DNA from: an uncultured Methylococcaceae bacterium
Lineage (GTDB): Bacteria > Pseudomonadota > Gammaproteobacteria > Methylococcales > Methylomonadaceae
DNA length: 41,863 nt
Assembly (NCBI GenBank): GCA_903934035.1
Contig: CAIZMK010000201.1
Coordinates: 1 to 41,863 of the forward strand
Direction: 5' to 3'
Position numbers and translations under genes: made by a program. The notes under the pieces are model-generated. The model did not search any database. It was not told where the DNA came from and worked only from the letters and a program-made list of their open reading frames with translations. Positions 19,656 through 28,941 of this stretch are shown here, piece after piece. Within the stretch, counting starts at the first letter, position 1. Every line of letters starts with the position of its first letter.

Positions 19656-22600
19656 TTAATCACCAAGATTAGCCGATTTAAGCCCCAACAAATGACTAAT
19701 ATCTAATAACAAGCCCACTTCACCGCTGGCAAGTAATGCACAGCCGGTTACGCCTTGTATCGATGCTAGATAGCCCTGCAGTGGTCTAATCAGCACTTGT
19801 TGTTGGCCTATCAGTTCATCTACGACTATTGCAAGTCGCTGCTGGTCACCTCGAACAATCACATACAAACCGCGTTGTGTTGGATATTGCAGAGCCTGAT
19901 CGTCATGTCGTCCTGCCAATAATTGTATGGGTATTAAATCCTCAGCCGATAAACGCAACATAGGCTTACCGCCATCTGCAGATACTTGCATCATTTGTTC
20001 GGCTTCAGAGCGAATGATGGTTTGAATGCCTTGAATAGGAATAACATATTGAACGGCATCAACACGCACTACCATGCCTTCCACTGCCACCATAGCCAAG
20101 GGCAGGGTGATTTGAAAGCCCGATGTCGTTGTTGCCAGTAGGTTGCCTCCTTGAATTTGGAGTTGCTGACGAATTTCGTTAAGTTGCTGCTCCATGATCA
20201 GATGGCCGTCAGATTTACTTTGCTGGTCATAAACAGCTGTCCCATCATCAAATACGCTCAATTTAATGTGGTCAACATAACGAACGAGTTGAATATTGAT
20301 TTGAACAACTGCAGGTTTTGAAAGTGCCTGTCGTTGCTCAGGTGTTTCTATTCGATGATTAATGCAAATCTGTAATAAACTTCGTAGTGGGATTTTGAGT
20401 TGCTCAACCATACTAAAATCTAACTCTATTTCATCACCACTCGTGGTTAAATTGACTTGTCGGTCAGCTTGTCGAGCCAGACCATCACAATAGGCCTGTA
20501 AAGGTTCTAGCAATAAAGCCGCAGGTCTCACGCGCAAACGAATGGCTTCGTCTTGCAAACGGTTGAGTAAGGCGGTGTGATGTGTTTCTAGTTGGATCAG
20601 CTTTTCTAATTGTTCCTGACTAGATTCTAAAACCTGTGTTACTGAGTTTTTTGCTAGATGCCATTGCTGTCCAGCATCATGAACGATAGTATCTACGGTA
20701 TACACTAAATCAGTCTCAAATAGATGGTTAAGCAGATGCTGGGCCATCGATTGGCCTGTGACCAGCTCGCCAATTATTTCCAGCATTTCACTCGACAAAG
20801 CACTTTGTGAAATAATACTTTCACTGTTCTCTTGTTGAGGATCGATTTCGGTATTGAGTGGTGGATTCATACTATCAATCAATACCGCTTCAAGCCTCAA
20901 TTGTTGGTTTGTGGGATCCAGCATGTTTAAGGCTAAAGTGATGGCTTTTTCAGGCAGGCTACTGGCGATAAAAAAATCGTATAAAGTTTCTTTGCCATCA
21001 TAAAAAGTGACATTGCTGATCACTTCAGCAGCACCCTCACTAATCCAAGTAATAAATTGGTCAGCTAAGTTTTCATCTTGATTCAAATCGGCGCGAATAA
21101 TATAGAACTGCAGGCCTTGTTCTAGGGCAGTTAATACCGTTTTAATGCTTTCTGGCGTTAAGATATTATGGAAGGAATTTGGCAATCCTAAGCGGGTTAC
21201 GATTTGCGACGATGATAAGCTGCCATTATTTTCAGGCGTTACCTCAGGGCTCACTTGTAACAACTGTTTAAGCTGCGCTCTATCGGGAGATTCATCAAAT
21301 TTTTCAGAGTCCAAAGCAAATTCAATATCGCTAATGAAGGACTGAGTGCTGCGTAATAACATGGTATCGACCGCTACGGCACCGATTTCAGCACGGCTGT
21401 ATAAATCTAACAAGGTCATGCAGAACTGTGCAGCAGTCTCTAGGCCAACATGCAAACAGGCATGATAAATTTGACGGAACAGCAGCATCATACGCTGGCA
21501 TTGAGCTGGCAGGTTTTCTTGGCGTTTTAGACGATCAACGACCAAGCACATGTCCAGCAAATTCTCAAATAAATGCTCAGCGCACCAATGCTGTAAGCAC
21601 TGACGCGGATTGATTGCTAAATCATTTCCATCAATAGCTAAGTTGTTGATGATAGTGCTTAGTTCGCTATAGAGATTAAACTCGAAAACTGGAAAATAAT
21701 TAGCAATCAAATCGTCGTCTTGATTTATTTCGCTAATTAATTGCTCAAGAACTTCAGTCAATCGAACAAAATGATGCGTTTCCGCAAGACTCATTAACTC
21801 TAAAGCTGTTGTTATAATGGCCTGCAAATTTTCTTGTTCGCCTAAAGCTAGCTTTAATTCCGATAAACGACTGAGAGGTGCTTGTAATTGTTGGAAGAAT
21901 TCTTGAAGGGGGGCATCAATAATGACTGGACTGTTTGTAGTGGTGTTTTCACTTAATGATGAAAAATCTTGAGCATATAGGTCCTGTAGGGCTTCAAAAA
22001 GGATTTGTGCAGATTCAACATCGGGCTCGGTTAAGCCGATAAAGTTGCCCATTATCATCGACCATTCGTGCATGCCCATTTGTTCAGCGGCATAGTGCAG
22101 TTGTTCGACTTCATCACTCAATAGCTTTAAGTCTCTTTGATTCAGCAGAATAGCTTGAATGTTCTGCAAATTATCTGCGGCTATTTCGCGAAAGATTTCA
22201 CGATAAACAGGGTCGTCAGCTAAGGCGCTGTTATCGATAGGCTCAAAAATGATAGATTCTTGCAAAACGGCTTGCTGCACATTATCAGTCGCTAAATCTG
22301 AGCTGCTTTGTGTGAGTGACAAGCGACAATCAGCGACTTTATCACTCAAGCGCTGGCACATTTCCGTCGCTAAGTGTGGGGGAGCATCTTGTTTTTTAGC
22401 AACTGATAATTCCAACATGCCGCGTAAACTATCAGTGGCTTCAAGCAATAAATCAATAATATCATTCGCTAAAACGACGCCATCATCACGCACTAAACCA
22501 ATCATGTCTTCAGAGTGATGCGCGACCGATTCTATCGCTGATAAACCCAACATTCGGGCATTACCCTTGTAGGTATGCATGGCACGAAATAATCGTGCAA

Positions 22601-22724
22601 TCGCTTCAGAGTTGTTGGGTGTTTGCTGCAAAATTAATAAGCAAGCCTCTATCTCGTCAAGCGATTGACCACCTTCTTCTGCATACAAGCCCCAAATTTC
22701 ATTAATATCCAAGTCATCGGACAT
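19656..22724 (-). CDS. CheA-type protein: N-terminal Hpt, long middle region, degenerate histidine-kinase core, C-terminal CheW-like domain (CheA3-like)
   Basis: Hpt LFRAMHTYKGNARMLGL (His50); degenerate P4 (LLQICINHRIETPEQRQALSKP; FDDGTAVYDQQ); CheW-like end VVRVDAVQYVIPIQGIQTIIR...VDELIGQQQVLIRPLQGYLASIQGVTGCALLASGEVGLLLDI. Confidence 0.88.
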   Translation of the reverse strand: MSDDLDINEIWGLYAEEGGQSLDEIEACLLILQQTPNNSEAIARLFRAMHTYKGNARMLGLSAIESVAHHSEDMIGLVRDDGVVLANDIIDLLLEATDSLRGMLELSVAKKQDAPPHLATEMCQRLSDKVADCRLSLTQSSSDLATDNVQQAVLQESIIFEPIDNSALADDPVYREIFREIAADNLQNIQAILLNQRDLKLLSDEVEQLHYAAEQMGMHEWSMIMGNFIGLTEPDVESAQILFEALQDLYAQDFSSLSENTTTNSPVIIDAPLQEFFQQLQAPLSRLSELKLALGEQENLQAIITTALELMSLAETHHFVRLTEVLEQLISEINQDDDLIANYFPVFEFNLYSELSTIINNLAIDGNDLAINPRQCLQHWCAEHLFENLLDMCLVVDRLKRQENLPAQCQRMMLLFRQIYHACLHVGLETAAQFCMTLLDLYSRAEIGAVAVDTMLLRSTQSFISDIEFALDSEKFDESPDRAQLKQLLQVSPEVTPENNGSLSSSQIVTRLGLPNSFHNILTPESIKTVLTALEQGLQFYIIRADLNQDENLADQFITWISEGAAEVISNVTFYDGKETLYDFFIASSLPEKAITLALNMLDPTNQQLRLEAVLIDSMNPPLNTEIDPQQENSESIISQSALSSEMLEIIGELVTGQSMAQHLLNHLFETDLVYTVDTIVHDAGQQWHLAKNSVTQVLESSQEQLEKLIQLETHHTALLNRLQDEAIRLRVRPAALLLEPLQAYCDGLARQADRQVNLTTSGDEIELDFSMVEQLKIPLRSLLQICINHRIETPEQRQALSKPAVVQINIQLVRYVDHIKLSVFDDGTAVYDQQSKSDGHLIMEQQLNEIRQQLQIQGGNLLATTTSGFQITLPLAMVAVEGMVVRVDAVQYVIPIQGIQTIIRSEAEQMMQVSADGGKPMLRLSAEDLIPIQLLAGRHDDQALQYPTQRGLYVIVRGDQQRLAIVVDELIGQQQVLIRPLQGYLASIQGVTGCALLASGEVGLLLDISHLLGLKSANLGD

Positions 22725-22767
22725 TGATCAACCCCTAATTTGTTAAATAGTTGAGCGCAAAAAACAC

Positions 22768-23175
22768 TTAGCTAAGTCCCACTAAACGACGCATAACTTC
22801 AGTTAATTCCAAACCACGAGCATCAACTAAATCTAAAGAAACTGCGCCGGAAGGTTTAGTCACAATCGCATCAGCACCTAATGCTCTGGCTTTAGCGGCA
22901 TAGGGTGAGCCGTCTAAAGCGACTGAAGATAAAATGATGACTTTGGCTTTGCTTTTCAATTTAGCATGACGTAAAAACTCTAAGCCATCCATTTCAGGCA
23001 TTTCTATGTCTAATAAAATTAGTGATAAATCTTTATGATTACTCAATTCTTCCAGGGCTTTTTTACCATTTTCAGCAAATGCCACAGCTCTGAAGTCAGG
23101 CATTTTGGTGACAAAGGTGCGAATGACCGAGCGCATCATTACTGAATCGTCAACGATTAATACTTTATGTTCCAT
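22768..23175 (-). CDS. Single-domain response regulator (CheY-like; receiver resembles that of CheB)
   Basis: VLIVDDSVMMRSVIRTF; LILLDIEMPEMDGLEFL; IVTKPSGAVSLDL. Confidence 0.92.
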   Translation of the reverse strand: MEHKVLIVDDSVMMRSVIRTFVTKMPDFRAVAFAENGKKALEELSNHKDLSLILLDIEMPEMDGLEFLRHAKLKSKAKVIILSSVALDGSPYAAKARALGADAIVTKPSGAVSLDLVDARGLELTEVMRRLVGLS

Positions 23176-23377
23176 TTTTGTTCCTTAATTAGTGATTAAT
23201 TAATTTGTGTACTTAAAGAGTTGCATTGTTAATGCCCTCTAGTTTTGTTCAATTTATTTAACTGATGTTCACTAGCCATCTCTGGCATTAAGATTCCTAG
23301 GATGGGTAGAACAACGTGAAACCCATTACGTAATTACTCAAGTAAGTTCGCATTATCAGTAGTTTTCACAACGTATG

Positions 23378-23397
23378 GACAGGTCGCGACCTGTCCC
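23378..23397. repeat. Perfect 20-bp palindrome
   Basis: GGACAGGTCGCGACCTGTCC. Confidence 0.8.
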
Positions 23398-23428
23398 ACC
23401 ATTAGATCGATATCTACTTATGATGTTT

Positions 23429-23546
23429 GTAGGCCGGAATAAGACCACCTAAGCGTAAGCGCGGGGTGGCGTTTCCGGCATAGAAGTACTGCCTAGGCCG
23501 GAAACGCTTTATTCGCTTACGCTCGTAAAGCCTTATTCCGGCCTAT
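23429..23546. repeat. REP/BIME-like repeat, copy inside the che locus
   Basis: GTAGGCCGGAATAAG...CTTATTCCGGCCTA; internal GCGTTTCCGGCA/CCGGAAACGC. Confidence 0.85.
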
Positions 23547-23580
23547 AAATGCATTTTATAAGCCATTATATTTATTTAAT

Positions 23581-23606
23581 GTGGGAGAGGCTAAAGCCTC
23601 TCCCAC
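23581..23606. repeat. Perfect hairpin repeat
   Basis: GTGGGAGAGGCT-AA-AGCCTCTCCCAC. Confidence 0.8.
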
Positions 23607-23660
23607 AAAAATACTTTCACAGCCTTTGTCGTTAATGCACTATAGATTGGGTCGGTTTAT

Positions 23661-25757
23661 TTAAAAATCTCCATAGCCACGTTCATCAGCATCCAGAGGT
23701 AAGATTGATTTAGGTGATTTTTTAGGGCTAGCTTTTGCTTTTGTTGTGTTTTCTGGTTTGTTAGTTGGTTCTGTAATGCTTTGTTGTGCATCAAGCAAGG
23801 CTTTTAATTGACGCAAAATTTCAGGGGTTAAACCTTCCAATCCTGGTATAGACATTGGAGCCTGTTGTACTTCACGTTCCCGTAATTTGAAGCGATTAAT
23901 TTCCTGACGCATTTGACCCGTCACAATACTCAATTCATCAGATGAAGAAGCTAGCTCTTCAGCTTGTTGACTGCTGCCTTCTGCGGTTTTCGCTACTTGA
24001 CTCATTGCAACGCTGATTTGCGACAGGCCACGAGATTGCTCGATACTGGCTGCGGCAATTTCTGCTACCAAGTCTTTGACTTTAGTAACGCCACCTACAA
24101 TTTGTTCCAATGATTCACGGGTTTGACTAACAATTGATACACCTTCAGTGACACGTTTGGATGAGTCTTCAATTAAGGTGGCTGTCTCCCTAGCGGCTTT
24201 GGCGCTGCGTCCCGCTAAATTACGAACCTCTTGGGCAACCACGGCAAAACCACGACCATGCTGACCAGCACGCGCTGCTTCTACTGCGGCGTTGAGTGCT
24301 AATAGGTTTGTTTGGAAAGCAATTTCGTCGATGACTTTAATGATTTTAGCGATATTTTGAGAGGCTTCATTAATGGAACTCATCGAATGAATCATGCTTT
24401 CCATTTTTTGCTGGCCTTGGCTTGCAGCTAAGGCCGCGTTAATGACCAGTTGGTTAGCCGCATTGGCGTTATCAGTATTAGCTTTAACTTGGCTATCCGT
24501 TTCTGCCAGACTGGCTGAAACTTCTTCTACAGATGACGATTGCTCTTCAGCTGTTGCAGCCATATTTTGTGAAGCCTGTTTTAATTCTTCTGAAGAACTG
24601 CCCACTTGTTCAGCGACACTATTAATCTCGTAGAAGGTTTTATTGAGGCCAACAAAGGCATTTTCAAAAGCATCCATAATGATGCGGAAATCACCTTGAT
24701 ATTGCAGTCGATCAACTGTTTGGGTTAGGTCACCATTAACTATAGATTGTGATAATGAGATGGCATCACCAATAATTTGTTTAAGATTGGCACGCAAAAT
24801 TTCTATAGTGTCATTAATAAAGGCTTTTTTTCCAGGGAATTTTTCTAAAGGCGCATCAAAGTTACCTTCGCCAAATTCAGCAACACAAGTAAGCGCTTTC
24901 TTCTTAGCTGAAATATGTGCAGCAACCATATCGTTGATGCCATTTGCTAATTCAATATATGCGCCTTTATATTTGCTGGTATCAATAAATACCTCGATAT
25001 CACCTTTGTCGTGTTCAATGGACATGTTTTTTAAATCGTCTAACAGTCCTTGAATTGTAGATCTCATTAAATCAGCACTCGCTTGCAAGATAGCAGCAGA
25101 ACCAGAACACAAAGCCGAATCGATCAAAGGTTTGCTCAAATCACCATTAGCTACGCCTGATAAAACATCGGAAATATTCTCTATCACTGAGACATCGCTC
25201 CATTCCACTAAAGAGCCTGTTCGTTTGCCATTAGTATCAAATAAAGGGGCTGCGACTAATTCAAAGACACGATTACCTAATCTGATTTTTGCGCTATGTT
25301 TGCCCTGAAGACTAGCAACCATGTGTTTTTGGTGAGCAGGATTTTTATGAAACAAATCCATGCTTTGGCCAATTAATTTTGACTGGTCAAAATGAGGCAA
25401 ATATTTTTTAATATCTTCTTCAGCTTGAGAAAACATAGTCACTAAAGAGGTATTCATGTAGGTAATGATATTATTTTCATCCGCTAACTGAATACAGCTA
25501 CTGAGATTATCTAATAATGATGTTTGTGTAGCATTTTGATTAACGGACATGGGGTTCTCCTGTTCAATTTGTATCAATGATTGCCTAGTCACTGAGACCT
25601 TTGATGGGTCTCGTTGTGGTCGGGCTTTTGTTTTCTTAATCGGGGCTGTTATGGATTCAGTGGGTGTATCTGGTGGCTCTACCGGTTTGACCCAATCTAA
25701 AGGATCATTCATTACTCGGCTGCGACTCGATGGTTTAGCGGGTTTTTTCTCAGTCAT
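23661..25757 (-). CDS. Soluble (cytoplasmic) methyl-accepting chemotaxis protein with PAS domain (TlpT-like position)
   Basis: Signalling hairpin [48 protein letters not shown]-like N-half; no TM segment. Confidence 0.93.
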   Translation of the reverse strand: MTEKKPAKPSSRSRVMNDPLDWVKPVEPPDTPTESITAPIKKTKARPQRDPSKVSVTRQSLIQIEQENPMSVNQNATQTSLLDNLSSCIQLADENNIITYMNTSLVTMFSQAEEDIKKYLPHFDQSKLIGQSMDLFHKNPAHQKHMVASLQGKHSAKIRLGNRVFELVAAPLFDTNGKRTGSLVEWSDVSVIENISDVLSGVANGDLSKPLIDSALCSGSAAILQASADLMRSTIQGLLDDLKNMSIEHDKGDIEVFIDTSKYKGAYIELANGINDMVAAHISAKKKALTCVAEFGEGNFDAPLEKFPGKKAFINDTIEILRANLKQIIGDAISLSQSIVNGDLTQTVDRLQYQGDFRIIMDAFENAFVGLNKTFYEINSVAEQVGSSSEELKQASQNMAATAEEQSSSVEEVSASLAETDSQVKANTDNANAANQLVINAALAASQGQQKMESMIHSMSSINEASQNIAKIIKVIDEIAFQTNLLALNAAVEAARAGQHGRGFAVVAQEVRNLAGRSAKAARETATLIEDSSKRVTEGVSIVSQTRESLEQIVGGVTKVKDLVAEIAAASIEQSRGLSQISVAMSQVAKTAEGSSQQAEELASSSDELSIVTGQMRQEINRFKLREREVQQAPMSIPGLEGLTPEILRQLKALLDAQQSITEPTNKPENTTKAKASPKKSPKSILPLDADERGYGDF

Positions 25758-26476
25758 TAGCCACGCTCCATAGAATAGTTCTCAAGTGCCAAGATGGTCT
25801 TAACCAATGTCGCATAATCTTCTGCGCCTGCAGACGTTGGTGCGTAGTCAAAAATGTTTTGGCCATAACCGGGTGATTCCGCTAGGCGGACGTTGTTGCG
25901 TATCACTTCAGCTAGCAAATTCTGTCCAAAGCGTTCAGTTAACCGCGCTCTGACCTCACGATGTACGACTAATCTGTCGTCATAACGGCATAACAACAAC
26001 CTTAGGCGCGACCAAGGAATATTTTCGATTTCCATGCGCTGCATTAAGCGACTGATGCCTTGCATGCTTAAGAACTCTGGTTCCATGGGTGTTAAAACCC
26101 AATCACAAAGCTGCATTAAACTTGCAACCTCAGGTGTCCACATGGGCGGTGCATCAATAATCACATAATCAGTTTGCGTTTTCAATGGTGTGTTTAATGG
26201 CCGTTGCAAGGGCGGATTGCAATCACCGGCAATTAATTGTAATTGTGCTGAAATAATTTCTGGTTGAAATTTCTGATTATCAGCCAACCAATGGCTAACA
26301 TTCCAAGGCAAGGTTTCAGCTCTCAAACCCATCGCCGCTGTTAAGTGGGTCTGCGGATCGAGATCAACTAAGGTAACGGTTTTGCCGCTGGCTTTTGCTA
26401 ATCCAGCACCTAAATTGAGTGCTGTAGTGGTTTTTCCTACGCCACCTTTTTGATTAAAAATTAAAATTTTCATCAT
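25757..26476 (-). CDS. ParA/MinD-family ATPase associated with the chemotaxis cluster (PpfA/ParC-like)
   Basis: Deviant Walker [30 protein letters not shown]; stop overlaps MCP start as TAATG. Confidence 0.9.
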   Translation of the reverse strand: MMKILIFNQKGGVGKTTTALNLGAGLAKASGKTVTLVDLDPQTHLTAAMGLRAETLPWNVSHWLADNQKFQPEIISAQLQLIAGDCNPPLQRPLNTPLKTQTDYVIIDAPPMWTPEVASLMQLCDWVLTPMEPEFLSMQGISRLMQRMEIENIPWSRLRLLLCRYDDRLVVHREVRARLTERFGQNLLAEVIRNNVRLAESPGYGQNIFDYAPTSAGAEDYATLVKTILALENYSMERG

Positions 26477-26481
26477 TAAGC

Positions 26482-27033
26482 TTATCCAGCAATGACTGCT
26501 GATTCCAAGGCGCTATGTAATTCGATAGCTTGATTGGAAGCTAATTGTTCAATATCAAGAATAATGGCTACTTTGTTTTTTTGTTTACCAAAACCTCGTA
26601 TCACATTGTTTTCGTTGAAACGGCTAGGTAAATCAATGTTGCTTTCGGGAATCTCGATGACTTCTCGGACATAATCAACGACTAGACCAATCATGACATT
26701 ATCAATATCCAAGACGATTATCACGGTGCGTGGTGTATAAGTTTTAGCTGTCATACCAAAGCGCAAACGAATATCCATGATAGGAATGACTTTGCCACGA
26801 AGATTAATCACGCCTTTAATAAAGTTAGGCACATCCGGCACTTCCATGATGCGCTGCATTCCCACGACTTCTGTGACATAGCTAATGCCAATTCCGTATT
26901 CTTCACTAGCAACCCCAAAGGTTAAATACATATCCTCGATATTGTCTTCGTCATTAAACACCAAAGTGGTGCTTTCGTATTCTGAGTCATAATCTGGAAT
27001 ATCGCTAGTTGTCGTATCTGACATATCTGACAT
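26482..27033 (-). CDS. cheW: Chemotaxis coupling protein CheW
   Basis: YLTFGVASEEYGIGISYVTEVVGMQRIMEVPDVPNFIKGVINLRGKVIPIMDIRLRFGM; start MSDMSD preferred. Confidence 0.94.
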   Translation of the reverse strand: MSDMSDTTTSDIPDYDSEYESTTLVFNDEDNIEDMYLTFGVASEEYGIGISYVTEVVGMQRIMEVPDVPNFIKGVINLRGKVIPIMDIRLRFGMTAKTYTPRTVIIVLDIDNVMIGLVVDYVREVIEIPESNIDLPSRFNENNVIRGFGKQKNKVAIILDIEQLASNQAIELHSALESAVIAG

Positions 27034-27043
27034 ATCAACCTCT

Positions 27044-28126
27044 TTAATTATTACTAATGTTTGAATTAAGCGTGGGTCGGCGGACGAAGGCATTCATTAA
27101 CATTGCTGGGATTTGTTCCAGTGCTACCATGTTTTGGGCGCCGCCCAAATTATAAGCGACTTGTGGCATACCAAACACCACTGAGCTGGCTTCGTCTTGC
27201 ACAACGGTGCTGCCACCTGCACGAAATATAGCCAACATACCTTCAGCGCCATCTTTACCCATGCCAGTTAATATGGCAGCAGCGGCATTAAAACCAGCAG
27301 CTTTAGCGACTGATTGGAATAATACATCCACTGCTGGTCGGCTATAATTAACTGGTTCACCGTCGATCAAGGCGATTTTATATTGGCCACCAGAGCGTTC
27401 AATGATCATGTGTTGATTTCCACCCGGTGCTAAAAATACATGTCCTGGTAAAATTCGATCGCCATGTTCGGCTTCTTTGACTTGCATAGAACACAAGCCG
27501 TTGAGGCGTTCAGCGAAACTAGAGGTAAAGCCACCTGGCATGTGCTGCACAATGACGATGCCGGGCGCATTAGCTGGGAAAGCCGGCATTATTCGGGCTA
27601 AGGCTTCTACGCCACCGGTAGAGGTACCAATAGCAATAACTTTATCGGTAGTTTCGCCAATATTGGCAACGGGTTCTATGTCTCTGCGGCTTGAGTTACG
27701 CTTGAAATGATTGACATTAACTTTAGAAGCCGCTTTGACTCGCTGATTAATCTCTGTGAGTAATTTGGGTAGTTCATCGACCAAACCCAATTGTGGTTTA
27801 GAAATAACATCTACCGCACCAGATTCTAAGGCCTCTAAGGTAATGCGTTCACCTTCTTGAGTTAAAGAACTGATGATGACGGTTGGAATTGGCATGATAG
27901 GCATAAAGCGCTTAAGAAAGGTAATGCCATCCATGCGCGGCATTTCTACATCCAGAGTCATGACGTCAGGCTCAAGTTCAATCATTAAATCTCTAGCGAT
28001 ATACGGGTTTGCTGCCTCACCGATCACTTCAAGTTCAGGGTCTTTACGCATGCCGTCGGATAAGATTTTTCTTACTAAAGCAGAGTCATCGACAATCAGC
28101 ACGCGAATGGGTCTTTTGCTGATCAT
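27044..28126 (-). CDS. cheB: Protein-glutamate methylesterase/glutamine deamidase CheB
   Basis: Receiver VLIVDDSALVRKIL; catalytic GTSTGGVEAL, VIVQHMPGGFTSSFAERL, GMGKDGAEGM; start MISKRP preferred. Confidence 0.95.
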   Translation of the reverse strand: MISKRPIRVLIVDDSALVRKILSDGMRKDPELEVIGEAANPYIARDLMIELEPDVMTLDVEMPRMDGITFLKRFMPIMPIPTVIISSLTQEGERITLEALESGAVDVISKPQLGLVDELPKLLTEINQRVKAASKVNVNHFKRNSSRRDIEPVANIGETTDKVIAIGTSTGGVEALARIMPAFPANAPGIVIVQHMPGGFTSSFAERLNGLCSMQVKEAEHGDRILPGHVFLAPGGNQHMIIERSGGQYKIALIDGEPVNYSRPAVDVLFQSVAKAAGFNAAAAILTGMGKDGAEGMLAIFRAGGSTVVQDEASSVVFGMPQVAYNLGGAQNMVALEQIPAMLMNAFVRRPTLNSNISNN

Positions 28127-28941
28127 GAAAAAGGTTTCCAATAAATGCCGTTATCAATAAGTTGCCAGCGTGATTCAAGGTCACGTAAAGAAACAGTGAC
28201 GCTAGTTAGCATCCAGCCACCGGGTTCTGTTACATCATAAATGGCTTCAATAATTTGTTTTTGCTGGGCTTTGTCAAAGTAATACAAGACATTACGACAA
28301 AATACGACATTAAAATTACGCTGAAAAGGGTAGGGGTGATTTTTTAAATTAAGACGGCGAAAGGTGCAAAGTTGACGAATTTCAGCTTTGACTTGATAGC
28401 GGTCATTTTCCAATTCATCAAAATAGATTGGAAGCAGGGTGGTCGGCATTTTATCGATATGCATCATGCCATAAACCGCTTTTTCAGCTTCGGCAATCAC
28501 TACCCCGCTAATATCGGTTCCTAAAATAGCTAAGTGGTGTTTTGCCCAACTTAATCCTCGTTTTTCAGCAGCAATCATGGCCAAGGTATAAGCTTCATCA
28601 CCCGAAGAAGCGGCGGCGCTCCAAATCCTTGCGCCTTCAACAGGCAAATTTGGAAGGATATGGTTTTGGAAATAATCCAGTACCTGAGGTTCGCGAAAAA
28701 AATAAGTATGGTTGGTCGACGCTGCATGGATAACGGCATTAAGTAATTCGTTATCAGCACCTAGCGCCAAACGATCAGCTAAGGTGCCAAGATCAGGAAT
28801 TTTGTATCGATCACAAACACTTTGCATACGATGAATGAGTAATTCGCGTTTTTTTTCGGGGAACACCATGCCGCAACGTTGTTGTAGCCAGTTACCTATG
28901 CGTCGAAATTCTAGGTCGTAAGGCAAAGATGCGGAGCTCAT
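28123..28941 (-). CDS. cheR: Chemotaxis protein methyltransferase CheR
   Basis: TNHTYFFREPQVLDYF; IWSAAASSGDEAYTLAM; FNVVFCRNVLYYFD. Confidence 0.95.
   Translation of the reverse strand: MSSASLPYDLEFRRIGNWLQQRCGMVFPEKKRELLIHRMQSVCDRYKIPDLGTLADRLALGADNELLNAVIHAASTNHTYFFREPQVLDYFQNHILPNLPVEGARIWSAAASSGDEAYTLAMIAAEKRGLSWAKHHLAILGTDISGVVIAEAEKAVYGMMHIDKMPTTLLPIYFDELENDRYQVKAEIRQLCTFRRLNLKNHPYPFQRNFNVVFCRNVLYYFDKAQQKQIIEAIYDVTEPGGWMLTSVTVSLRDLESRWQLIDNGIYWKPFS

Noticed and set aside
19656-22724. Annotating the large CheA as an active canonical hybrid kinase
   Set aside because: N, G1 and G2 boxes are degenerate or absent, so the kinase core is probably inactive.
21145-25773. Several plus-strand ORFs (66-97 aa) antisense to the CheA and MCP genes
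   Set aside because: Shadow ORFs opposite long, clearly coding frames; no independent start signals or domains.
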